Source: an uncultured Flavobacteriales bacterium | GTDB lineage: Bacteria > Bacteroidota > Bacteroidia > Flavobacteriales_D > Crocinitomicaceae | Direction of reading: 5' to 3' | Assembly: GCA_943789205.1 (NCBI GenBank) | Contig: CALSTG010000001.1 | Location: 2,098,435-2,162,434, forward strand | DNA: 64,000 bases | Shown here: piece by piece, positions 55,767 through 64,000 of the stretch | Layout: each line of letters starts with the position of its first letter | Position numbering within the stretch: the first letter of the stretch is position 1 | Translations under genes and position numbers: made by a program | The notes under the pieces: generated by a model | What the model saw: only the letters and a program-made list of their open reading frames with translations | Told to the model about the DNA's origin: nothing | Database searches by the model: none

Positions 55767-56887
55767 TATTGTTGGGTAATTCCTATGTATTTTTTGATTT
55801 CTTTTGAAGGCACAATATATTCAATAACTAAAGTGTCATTATCTTTTAAACCTTCTACAAATAAGGAATCTTGCTTTTGGCTAATAACTTTGATTTCTTG
55901 TAGCTCTAGTTGATGGTTTTTCAAGATGTAAACATTGTTTTCTTTTGCAGCATTTGCTGGAATAACAGCAACAGATTCAGAAATCAAATTGTCAATCGTT
56001 GCCGTAACATATTGTCCCGAAAGTAATGTTCTATTTGGGTAGGGAGTAATAGAATAATATGCATCAATAGACTGGGTGTTGGTATTTATTTTTCCTTGTG
56101 ACCGCAAAAGTTTACCTTCTGCGACAGTTTCTCCTTTAGCATTTTCAAAAAACACCTTTCCGGATTTTTTAAATTTCTCAAAGACATCAATAGGAATTGG
56201 AAGTTTAACTTCCATATTTTCACGATTAAATATTCTTGCAATTCTGCTGCCTGGATTGATTATTGAACCCGGTTCTATGTATACTTCGCTCACCAAACCT
56301 GTAAAAGGAGCTAGATAAATATATTTTGAGATTTTTTCTTCTAAACCTTTTATGCTCCAATATTCTCCGTAGATTCCTTTTGAATTTATAAAAAGGGATT
56401 CTTTTTTATTAGAAAAAGAAGGCAAGCTCGGAAGAAATCCACTAGGCTTTATCCCCTCTAAAAACAAATTCCATTTCTCATATTCTGACGGGAAATCAAT
56501 AGAAATATCTGGCAAGATGGCGATGATGAGATTGGTTAATTGTGCTTTTCTTGCATTTAGGGAATAAAACATCTCTTCAGAACTTACTTTATATAAGAGG
56601 TCATTTTTTTTAAAACGGGTTCCCGGTTTTAGTATCATATCACCTTTTTGGAGCCTCCCTTGAACTTCAAATGCGACATCTAGCTCTGTAAAAGGTAGGA
56701 TTTGACCATAAGAACTGAGCGTTAGCGAACGTTTTTGATTTAATATGTTTTTAACTGAAATATATTTTTGTGTTTCAATACCCTTTTTTTCCTTTGTCTC
56801 ATCTTTTTTATTCGATAGCACAATAGTATACAAGGTGCCAGAGATTACAAGCAGAGCAGTAAATAATATAATTTGACTTTTTTTCAT
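55766..56887 (-). CDS. RND efflux periplasmic adaptor (HlyD/MFP)
   Basis: A 373-residue membrane fusion protein. An N-terminal signal-anchor (QIILFTALLVISGTLYTIVL) is followed by a lipoyl half-motif (LDVAFEVQGRLQKGDMILKPG), a hairpin region, a second lipoyl half (YLAPFTGLVSEVYIEPGSIINPG) and beta-barrel and membrane-proximal domains (LSGQYVTATIDNLIS). It joins the inner-membrane pump to the TolC channel. It is the first gene of the operon and is preceded by a good promoter. Confidence 0.9.
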   Translation of the reverse strand: MKKSQIILFTALLVISGTLYTIVLSNKKDETKEKKGIETQKYISVKNILNQKRSLTLSSYGQILPFTELDVAFEVQGRLQKGDMILKPGTRFKKNDLLYKVSSEEMFYSLNARKAQLTNLIIAILPDISIDFPSEYEKWNLFLEGIKPSGFLPSLPSFSNKKESLFINSKGIYGEYWSIKGLEEKISKYIYLAPFTGLVSEVYIEPGSIINPGSRIARIFNRENMEVKLPIPIDVFEKFKKSGKVFFENAKGETVAEGKLLRSQGKINTNTQSIDAYYSITPYPNRTLLSGQYVTATIDNLISESVAVIPANAAKENNVYILKNHQLELQEIKVISQKQDSLFVEGLKDNDTLVIEYIVPSKEIKKYIGITQQ

Positions 56888-57203
56888 TGAAGATGGCTAA
56901 GGTTTAGCATTTAGCGTGTCAAATGTAGTCAATGAATAAATTACTTGCAATATTAAACTTAGCTTGTTTTAGGAATGTATTTTGTATTCAAAAATATTTA
57001 CTTACCCTAAGTAAGTTTAAAGCAACTACAATATCAAACTAGAGTCATAAATATAATAAAGCGAATTAAAGTCGAAACATTTGATTTTAAGCGTCATTTT
57101 ATTTTTTAGTTGATATAAATTGCAGTCGCAACTCTGTGTCAATGTTTGATTTATTAATATGATAAAAAGATATTAACTTATCTTTGGTTGAATTCGAATA
57201 TTT
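56888..57203. other. Divergent intergenic region, efflux operon / FG-GAP gene
   Basis: The only gene-free stretch longer than 300 nt. It contains the minus-strand promoter at 56920-56950 and, on the plus strand, TATCTTTG at 57179-57186 (a -7 box 17 nt before the ATG at 57204), for which the nearest TTTG (57145-57148) is 30 nt away and therefore too far. AACTTACTTACCC-like words near 56999-57015 (TTACTTACCCTAAGTAAG) form an imperfect palindrome that a repressor could bind. No ORF or RNA hairpin of note is visible. Confidence 0.5.
56920..56950 (-). promoter_or_regulatory. Promoter of the RND efflux operon
   Basis: On the minus strand TTG (56948-56950), 20 nt and TACATTTG (56920-56927) match the -33 and -7 boxes. 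The leader to the ATG at 56887 is about 28 nt. Confidence 0.5.
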
Positions 57204-59435
57204 ATGAAAGTATTACAGGTCTTATTTATCCTCTTGCCGTCCTTCATTTGGTCACAGTTTCAATTTGTTACGTCGGATTCTTTAGCGGTAATTTCAAATA
57301 ATATTGAATTGTCTATGCCATGGGCAGGGGGGCTAAACTACCCACAGTTTTCTTCGATAGACTATGATTTTGATGGGGATTTAGATTTACTCGTTTTTGA
57401 TCGCAGCAACAATCAAATTAAGGTTTTTGAACAACAGTTTAATAGTGCTGGCTCCTTTTATAAATTTGACCCTAATGGTTCCTCATTATTCCCTCCAGAT
57501 TTGCGTTATAGATTATTTGCTATTGATTATGACGGCGATGGCAGAAAAGATTTATTTGCATACGGAATAGGTGGTATTAAGGTCTACAGGAATACTGGTG
57601 ATAATACTAATGGTCTTTCTTGGGAAGTTGCTAAGGATTTACTCTTCTCCGATAATTGGGGTGAATTACTGGCTTTATATGTAAGTTCAAGTGACATTCC
57701 TGCAATCATTGATGTCGATTTTGATGGTGATATTGATGTGCTTACCTTTCATATTGGTGGAGAATACCTTAGGTATCATAAAAATATGAGTAGAGAACTT
57801 TACGGACATTCTGATTCTTTGGTTTTTGAATTAAAAAATGAATGTTGGGGAACGTTTAGAGAGGATGTAAGTACCAATTCAGTTTTTTTAAATGATCAAA
57901 CAACACCATGCACAACAGGCAATGTTGGCAATCCTGAATTTCCTCAGTATGCGTCGAAAAAAATAGACGAGACCAAAGCCCATTCTGGATCTACCATCCT
58001 CGCATTAGATATAGATGGATCTGGTGTAATGGACCTTGTTTTAGGAGATGTTGCTTTTCCAAATTTAAACTTAATGATTAATGGAGGTAGCGATGTAAAC
58101 CAAAATTCCGCTATGATTTCAACAGATCCGCTTTTCCCGTCGAATAGTTTGCCCGCAGATATGCAACTCTTTCCGGCTTCTTATCATTTGGATGTCGATT
58201 TCGATGGTATTAAGGATTTGATTGTTGCTCCAAATGCAAAGAATATATCTGAAAATGAAAAAAGTGTGCATTTTTATAAAAATACTGGAACGAACGATGT
58301 ATCCAATTTTGTTTTTCAGCAAAAGGATTTTCTTCAAGTAGATATGATTGAACATGGTACAGGTTCCATACCTGTTTTAAGTGATGTCGATGGGGATGGA
58401 CTTATTGATTTAATGGTAGCAAATATCTTTTCATATAAAGACGTTCTGGATAAAGAGTCTAAAATCGCCTATTATAAAAATACTGGTTCTGCTGCAAATC
58501 CTCAATTCACATTAATTGATACTGACTTTCAAAACTTAAGTGATTTAGAGCTCGGGTTAAGAATGTATCCCGCTTTTGGAGATCTTAATGGTGATGGGAG
58601 AATTGATATGATTCTTGGTCTTGAGGATGGTACACTTTCTTATTTTATTAATAATTCCTCCGGCATTTCACCTTCTTATGCAACTCCTATTCCAAATTTG
58701 AAAGATGTGAATAATACGCTTATTCAAAATGGTTTATACGCTGCGCCTCAGCTTTTTGATCTTAACAAAGATGGATTATTAGATTTAATCATAGGTGTTA
58801 AGACCGGAGAGCTTATATATTATCAAAATATAGGATCTGCAGCAGAACCCTCTTTTGAGTTGATAACAACGCTTCTGGGCGGGGTTGATGTTGCTTCTAC
58901 AACGCCCAATGGCTATCCAGCACCTTGTTTTTTTAATCAGAATGATACAACATATGCTATGATTGGAAATGTAGATGGCACATTATTGTTTGTTAGCGGC
59001 ATAGATGGTCATATTAATGATGGAGATTTATTTGAAATGATTCAGGAGAATTATCTTGAAGTCAATGTTGGTGGATATACAGCACCTACTATTGCTGATT
59101 TAAATGGAGATGGTTTATTGCAATTAATTATCGGTCAGGATTTGGGCGGTTTGTATTACATGAAGGATGATCCAAATAGTAGTGTTGGCATTGACGAGCC
59201 TTTTCAAAAAGAAGTTTCTGTATGGCCAAACCCTTCTAAAGAAGAATTAAGTATTGAATTCACGGATTATTATGGCGAAGTTTCAGCTGATGTACTTAAT
59301 TTAATGGGGGATATTGTAAAGAAATTAGAAATTAAGACGAAACTTAGTGTCTTTAATGTCTCTGAACTCAAGCCTGGAGTTTATTACTTGAAATTTTCTA
59401 ATCGTTCTTCCACAGTAAAATTCATAAAGCTTTAA
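57204..59435 (+). CDS. T9SS-exported FG-GAP/VCBS repeat protein
   Basis: A 743-residue surface protein. Signal peptide MKVLQVLFILLPSFIWSQ. Seven or eight calcium-binding-type repeats follow, such as DYDFDGDLDLLVFD, DVDFDGDIDVLTF, DVDGDGLIDLMVAN, DLNGDGRIDMILG and DLNKDGLLDLIIG, which fold as an integrin-alpha-like propeller. The last ~75 residues are a type A sorting domain (VWPNPSKEELSIEF ... GVYYLKFSN). It probably acts as an adhesin or structural surface protein. Its stop is 2 nt from that of the convergent FAH gene. Confidence 0.88.
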   Translation: MKVLQVLFILLPSFIWSQFQFVTSDSLAVISNNIELSMPWAGGLNYPQFSSIDYDFDGDLDLLVFDRSNNQIKVFEQQFNSAGSFYKFDPNGSSLFPPDLRYRLFAIDYDGDGRKDLFAYGIGGIKVYRNTGDNTNGLSWEVAKDLLFSDNWGELLALYVSSSDIPAIIDVDFDGDIDVLTFHIGGEYLRYHKNMSRELYGHSDSLVFELKNECWGTFREDVSTNSVFLNDQTTPCTTGNVGNPEFPQYASKKIDETKAHSGSTILALDIDGSGVMDLVLGDVAFPNLNLMINGGSDVNQNSAMISTDPLFPSNSLPADMQLFPASYHLDVDFDGIKDLIVAPNAKNISENEKSVHFYKNTGTNDVSNFVFQQKDFLQVDMIEHGTGSIPVLSDVDGDGLIDLMVANIFSYKDVLDKESKIAYYKNTGSAANPQFTLIDTDFQNLSDLELGLRMYPAFGDLNGDGRIDMILGLEDGTLSYFINNSSGISPSYATPIPNLKDVNNTLIQNGLYAAPQLFDLNKDGLLDLIIGVKTGELIYYQNIGSAAEPSFELITTLLGGVDVASTTPNGYPAPCFFNQNDTTYAMIGNVDGTLLFVSGIDGHINDGDLFEMIQENYLEVNVGGYTAPTIADLNGDGLLQLIIGQDLGGLYYMKDDPNSSVGIDEPFQKEVSVWPNPSKEELSIEFTDYYGEVSADVLNLMGDIVKKLEIKTKLSVFNVSELKPGVYYLKFSNRSSTVKFIKL

Positions 59436-59437
59436 AT

Positions 59438-60043
59438 TTACCTGATATAGAAGCTTAGTATTTCTTCTCCCATGAGTCTTGCTTTGAGTTGATCTCCAAT
59501 TTTAACTGGACCAACACCAGAAGGAGTACCAGTAAAAATTAAGTCTCCCTTTTTCAACGTGATAAATTTGGATACATGAGCAATGATTTGATCAAATGAA
59601 AATATCATTTGATCACTTAATCCTTTTTGAACTATGTCTCCATTATGTTCCAGTTCAAAAGAGATGTTTTTCGATACATTCTTGAAATTTATCCATTGTT
59701 TCGATAATGGCGCGCTTTGATCAAAGCTCTTAGCAATTTCCCAGGGGAGACCATTTTCTTTACATTTTTTTTGAAGATCTCTGGCTGTAAAATCAATACC
59801 AAGAGTGAAAGAAGAATAGTAAGTGTGCGCAAATTTCTCTTGTATATTTTTACCTACTTTATCAATTTTTATAACAATCTCACATTCATAATGAAGATCG
59901 GAGGTGAATTTCGGATAAAAAAAATCTCGTGTTCTCAAAAGAGCCGTTTCCGGTTTCATGAAAAATATAGGCGTGTCTGGCACCGGTGCCGACATTTCTT
60001 TTGCATGATCCGCGTAATTTCTACCAATGCAAATAATTTTCAT
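59438..60043 (-). CDS. Fumarylacetoacetate hydrolase family protein
   Basis: A 201-residue FAH-fold enzyme, the short form. It begins MKIICIGRNYADHAKEM and has metal ligands in HYECEIVIKI (ExE) and the later Asp of the TLGIDFTARDLQ motif, plus FTGTPSGVGPVKIGD. Members of this size act as acylpyruvase or oxaloacetate decarboxylase/tautomerase. The exact substrate cannot be told. It overlaps the upstream exonuclease by 4 nt. Confidence 0.88.
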   Translation of the reverse strand: MKIICIGRNYADHAKEMSAPVPDTPIFFMKPETALLRTRDFFYPKFTSDLHYECEIVIKIDKVGKNIQEKFAHTYYSSFTLGIDFTARDLQKKCKENGLPWEIAKSFDQSAPLSKQWINFKNVSKNISFELEHNGDIVQKGLSDQMIFSFDQIIAHVSKFITLKKGDLIFTGTPSGVGPVKIGDQLKARLMGEEILSFYIR

Positions 60044-60876
60044 TTTTTAAACTTGTTTTGAAGCGCGTTCAGTTTTTCGTCTAATGAAGCATGCTCTTTT
60101 TCTCTGTTTCTTTCTTTTATGGTCTCCATTGACTTTCTTAGAATAGATTTAGTGTACAAGGGGAAATCCGCCTCAAGCATCCATCCATAATAACCTGGCT
60201 CAGTTTTCGCGATGTTTTCAATTGTTTTTCCCTTATGCTTACCAAAATTATAAACAACTTCATCATTTTCGTTCATGGCAATACGCCCTGCCATATCAAG
60301 TATTTTATGATTTCCAGCTCTAGATAAATCCGCAAGTGCTTTAACATTTGTGTTTAGTTCGTACTTTTCTATTTGCTTTTCTAAGACTTCCCAAGTAGCA
60401 ATAGTATCATACATGGCGTCATGGGCGTTTTCCAATGTTTTTCCACAATAGAATTTATAGGCAGCGACAAGCGTGCGTTGTTCCATTTTATGAAAAATAT
60501 TTTGAACATCGATGAAGGCACGTTGAGATAAATCAAATTTAGCATCAACACGCAGGAATTCTTCAGCAAGTACGGGTATATCAAACTTATTCGAATTAAA
60601 ACCGGCAAGATCTGAGTCTCCAATAAATGTGATGATTTCTGGAGCAAGTTGTTTAAAAGTTGGTGCTTGTAATGCACGCTCATTCGTAATACCGTGTATG
60701 TCAATTACTTCTTGAGGGATAGGCATTTCCGGGTTAACAACGAGATTTAAATCCTTTTTCGATCCATCGGGAAGAATTTTTATAATTGCAATTTGTACTA
60801 TGCGATCCTTAGTGATCTGGAGTCCTGTAGTCTCTAAATCAAAAACACACAATGGTTTTTTAAGAGAAATATTCAT
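60040..60876 (-). CDS. DEDDh 3'-5' exonuclease with ExoX-like C-terminal domain
   Basis: A 278-residue DnaQ-fold nuclease. Metal Asp and Glu are in CVFDLETTGLQ, another Asp in FNSNKFDIPVL, and the His-Asp pair in AHDAMYDTIAT, so the site is DEDDh. The C-terminal ~80 residues (VYNFGKHKGKTIENIAKTEPGYYGWML) match the ExoX-like C-terminal domain. It could act in mismatch repair or RNA turnover. The upstream OmpA gene ends 19 nt away. Confidence 0.9.
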   Translation of the reverse strand: MNISLKKPLCVFDLETTGLQITKDRIVQIAIIKILPDGSKKDLNLVVNPEMPIPQEVIDIHGITNERALQAPTFKQLAPEIITFIGDSDLAGFNSNKFDIPVLAEEFLRVDAKFDLSQRAFIDVQNIFHKMEQRTLVAAYKFYCGKTLENAHDAMYDTIATWEVLEKQIEKYELNTNVKALADLSRAGNHKILDMAGRIAMNENDEVVYNFGKHKGKTIENIAKTEPGYYGWMLEADFPLYTKSILRKSMETIKERNREKEHASLDEKLNALQNKFKK

Positions 60877-60895
60877 TGTATTGGTGCTTCCTGTA

Positions 60896-63242
60896 TTAAG
60901 GAATGATAATGAACGCAGTTCGTCTGTTTAATTGATGCTCCTCTTTTGAACATGCAGCGCATCGACAATCACTGAACCGGATGACTTCTCGCCATATCCC
61001 TTTGAGAAGAATACGATCTAGAATTTGTAATTCTTTCAGCGATATAATCAGCAGCAGACTTCGCCCTTTTCTTGGATAGTCTAGAAGTTATAGGATGCAT
61101 GAACCTCTGCAATCCGTATGCGAGCCTAGTTCAATTTTCACCTCAGGGTTCTCGTTCATGACCTTCACGATTTTGTCAAGCTCAACCTTTGCATCCTCTC
61201 GAATATCAAATTTGTCAAAGTTATAGTAAATCATAAATGGACCAAGGTCTGTTCCAATTTCTTTTTTGTCCAGCAGTACGATAATGAAAGTCGTATCAAA
61301 GAATCAGAACGCAAGAGTCAGTCATTAAGCTCGAAAGTCGCCAATAAATAACCATCGGCACTAACTAGATACAGTATAGTCTAGCTCGATATCCGAAATG
61401 CTTTAAATCTTTCACCAAGACTCAGAAATGAATGACTCCAAGTAGAATCAGTTGCACGAGGACCTCAAGTACTCGCCGTCCATTCGAAGCAAAAGTGACG
61501 GTTGCATTTGGTATCATTAGATCGCCAGATTTACGGTCGGCAACGATACCCTCCAGATTGTATTCAAAAAATGGTATGATCACTTCGTTTTCTTCGTCGA
61601 GAAGTACGCGCTTATATATTTCTTGATACGCAAGGTCACAATTTGTTGAAAATTTGTCGGTATATGGATCAACAGTAGCTTCATTGTAATAGTAAGCTAG
61701 CTCGTATTCTTTGCATTTTTCAAGTTTAGACATGAAAACACCATCTCTAACTCGAGGTTTGATGACTGTTTTATTTTGATCTTCACAAGTCAAACATGTT
61801 AATTCTACATATGAATCTTCTGGAATCGTCATGTTTTGAGAGTGAATTATTTCCCCATTTAAAAAAGCTATATTTCGTATTTCACTGTTGACTTTCATTC
61901 GGTAGATATCTTTTTCACCCTTACCACCTTTACGGAAAGAACTTAAATAAGCCTCTTGTCCATCTGCTGTGTGCGTGTAGAATAAGTCATCGCCTACTGA
62001 ATTTATTGGGTATCCCATGTTAATTGGTGACGACCAAATACCATTTTCGTCCTTAACACTCATGAACACATCAAACTCGCCCATACTGGTCGAGTCATTG
62101 CTAGAAAAGTACAAAACGTTATTGTCTAAGCCCATAAAAGGAGCATCCTCATCCCATTTAGAATTAACAGTCCCACCCATATTTTTAGGTTCTGACCAGA
62201 TTCCGTTTTCTTTTTCCATGTAGTAGATATCTCTGTGACCATAACCACTCTCTTTATCAGAAACAAAAAAAGCCATATTACCATCTGGTGAAACGGTATA
62301 ATGTGTTTCCCATCTCGTTTCTGTATTCACACCTGTTTTACCAATAGGTGCAATGGGAGTGAAGGTGCCTTTTTTAAGGTCGCTAAAATAAATATCACCA
62401 TTTCCTTTTTTATCATTATAAGTGTAGACGCGTCTTTCATCTATACTTACACTAACACTTGCCTCGTTAAAATTAGGTTTGCAAAGGTCCATTTTTACAG
62501 GTGCCATCCAGATATTTTCTTTGGAAAGTGTTGCTTGATAAATATCCTCAGGGTAGTGATTCATCATAGGATCTTTAAAGCCGTTACTTGCTCCATCTGC
62601 CCATGGTCTTCTCGATGTGTAATATAATGCCCTACCATCTAAAGATATATTCGATGAAAAGTCTGCAAATTCAGTGTTTATAGAGTCGCCAAGATTCTCA
62701 ATGATCACATCTTTTGGGTTTTCTATGAGGTTTTTAGCAACATTACATTGTGCAATACCTCTCTCAGCATATTCAATGAGTTCAGAATCTTTTCTAGTTA
62801 TTTCTAAAAACTTATTGTAGTTTTTTACTGCATTATCGAATTCCTCGTTTAAATGGTAGGCATGTCCCAAATGAAAGAAAATATCTGCAGGCACAGCATC
62901 TTCCTTTATCGAATACATATCATAATTTTTATCGATTGATCCTGTCGAAGAAACAAATAAATCAATGGCTTTCAAGTAGTTTTGTCTCATTGTTAATTCA
63001 ATGAATCCTTTTCGATATTTATAATTGGCGCTATTCGGGTTTGTTTTTAATAGTGCATCTGTAATTAAATCTGCAAAGTGAAAGAAATTTTCCTGTAGCA
63101 TTCTAGAACATTGCACGACCATTTCTTTCTCAGTTGCCTGAGAGATCATGTTTTTCACTTCGAGTTCAGAGTATTGTGAAACCAATTTTGATGGTAATGA
63201 AACAACAGCCATTAAGGCCAAGATTAAACTAATTTTTCTCAT
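60896..63242 (-). CDS. PorE-like OmpA-family protein: TPR, PD40 propeller, CRD, OmpA_C (frameshifted 3' end)
   Basis: The track ORF stops at 61422, but the true end is TAA at 60896; the restored gene is ~782 codons. A signal peptide (MRKISLILALMAVVSLPSKLVSQ) is followed by TPRs (about 60-160), a PD40 propeller (LYYTSRRPWADG, AFFVSDKESGYGHRDIYYM, LYFSSNDSTSMGEFDVFM), a carboxypeptidase-regulatory-like fold (LEGIVADRKSGDLMIPNATV) and an OmpA peptidoglycan-binding domain recovered in other frames (YNFDKFDIREDAKVELDKI, IELGSHTD, then CSKEEHQLNRRTAFIIIP). This order is that of PorE of the T9SS. Several frame changes lie between 60940 and 61440. Many paralogues exist, so PorE itself is not certain. 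Confidence 0.78.
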
Positions 63243-63263
63243 AATTTTTATCTCTTATGTAAT

Positions 63264-64000
63264 CTAAATATCGCGATTTATGTCGAATTGTTCTAAATAG
63301 TCGGCAACTTTTCTTACAAAGCGTCCACCTAATGCGCCATCAACAACTCTGTGATCATAGGCATGCGAAAGAAACATTTTATGGCGAATTCCTATGAAGT
63401 CACCTTCCGGAGTTTCAACTACTGCGGGTACTTTTCTTATAGCTCCTAAAGCCATAATAGCGACTTGTGGCTGATTAATTATTGGTGTACCCATTACATT
63501 TCCAAATGATCCAACATTTGTAACAGTGTAAGTACCACCTTGAATGTCTTCAGGTTTGAGTTTGTTATCTCTTGCCTTATTCGCAAGCGAATTCACACTT
63601 TGAGTAAGCCCTGTTAGACTCAGTCTATCGGCGTTTTTAATTACCGGAACAATTAGGTTGCCACTCGGTAACGCCGTAGCCATACCTATATTAATATCCT
63701 TTTTAACAATAATCTGAGTTCCTGAAACGGATACGTTAATCATTGGGAAGTCTTTTATAGCCTTGACAATTGCTTCTATTAGAATCGGTGTAAATGTTAA
63801 ATTTTCACCTTCTCTTTCTTTATAAGCTTTTTTAATCTTATTTCTCCAATTCACAATATTTGTAACATCTGCCTCGACATATGAAGTGACATGGGGAGAA
63901 ACTTGTTTTGACATAACCATATGCTCTGCAATCAGCTTTCGCATTCTGTCCATTTCAATGATTTGGTCTTCTCCCGAAGGAATTACCATTGGAGCATCTT
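63264..64000 (-). CDS. 2-oxoacid dehydrogenase E2 component, catalytic domain (5' end outside the window)
   Basis: The 245 C-terminal residues of a dihydrolipoamide acyltransferase. The frame stays open past the track start to the window edge (DAPMVIPSGEDQIIEMDRM), so lipoyl and E1/E3-binding domains lie beyond 64000. MRKLIAEHMVMSKQVSPHVTSY is the usual start of the catalytic fold, VTNVGSFGNVMGTPIINQPQ is the CoA site, and the catalytic His and Asp are in AYDHRVVDGALGG. The acid substrate (branched-chain, pyruvate or 2-oxoglutarate) cannot be told from this part. The downstream OmpA gene starts 21 nt later. Confidence 0.88.
   Translation of the reverse strand, partial: DAPMVIPSGEDQIIEMDRMRKLIAEHMVMSKQVSPHVTSYVEADVTNIVNWRNKIKKAYKEREGENLTFTPILIEAIVKAIKDFPMINVSVSGTQIIVKKDINIGMATALPSGNLIVPVIKNADRLSLTGLTQSVNSLANKARDNKLKPEDIQGGTYTVTNVGSFGNVMGTPIINQPQVAIMALGAIRKVPAVVETPEGDFIGIRHKMFLSHAYDHRVVDGALGGRFVRKVADYLEQFDINRDI

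Overview
The window is a piece of a Bacteroidota chromosome, most likely a marine or freshwater member of the Flavobacteriales. The evidence is three kinds. Several secreted proteins end in a type IX secretion (T9SS) sorting domain. The promoters I can see follow the Bacteroidota pattern (TTTG or TTG, about 19-20 nt, then TAnnTTTG). The gene families are typical of the phylum (BatA-type double-TM protein, PorE-like OmpA protein, ClpC, phosphosulfolactate synthase, GH3 protein, DUF2061 with cysC). The genome is compact, with ATGA or 1-4 nt overlaps and convergent stops that nearly touch. I see no rRNA, tRNA, CRISPR array, prophage or intact insertion sequence.

Layout. 1-20.6 kb is mostly housekeeping: the start of a dihydroorotase, a BatA-like membrane protein, a TPR lipoprotein/periplasmic protein, gyrA, clpC, a nitroreductase, grpE-dnaJ-CPBP protease, an ABC-2 exporter, a Ppx/GppA phosphatase, and two T9SS cargo proteins (an M1 aminopeptidase and a large LamG/PKD protein). 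20.7-33.8 kb is a visibly A+T-rich surface-glycan locus, all on the minus strand: Wzx-type flippase, MycE-like sugar O-methyltransferase, three glycosyltransferases, AsnB, three left-handed beta-helix acyltransferases, a PIG-L deacetylase and the WbpG-HisH-HisF amidotransferase set. 33.9-38.6 kb is a sulfate-activation operon (DUF2061, cysC, cysD, cysN) with a polysaccharide deacetylase and a formyltransferase wedged between cysD and cysN. 38.7-46.5 kb continues on the minus strand: a winged-helix/nucleotidyltransferase regulator, hldD, deoxynucleoside kinase, a secreted propeller-like protein, GH3, a 32-residue membrane peptide, Bax-inhibitor-1, folE, a PTPS/QueD homologue and mtaB. 46.6-51.1 kb on the plus strand holds lhgO, a TPR protein, phosphosulfolactate synthase and a WD40 protein. 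51-57 kb is a three-gene RND efflux operon. The rest holds an FG-GAP T9SS protein, a FAH hydrolase, a DEDDh exonuclease, a PorE-like OmpA protein and the 3' end of a 2-oxoacid dehydrogenase E2 gene.

How it fits together. The block from 20.7 to 38.6 kb looks like one envelope-glycan module: sugars are amidated, deacetylated, re-acylated, O-methylated and possibly formylated and sulfated, then flipped. The enzymes that make the basic nucleotide sugars are not here. A degenerate copy of one acyltransferase start lies on the other side of asnB, which records a past rearrangement.

Sequence quality. At least eight genes that are otherwise well conserved are split by one or more frameshifts (ABC ATPase, ppx, LamG/PKD protein, flippase, cysN, cysD, regulator, hldD, OmpA protein). 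The sites are scattered, one is in a G run, and two short patches are very dense. I read these as assembly or sequencing indels rather than decay, and I give each gene its full extent as one feature.
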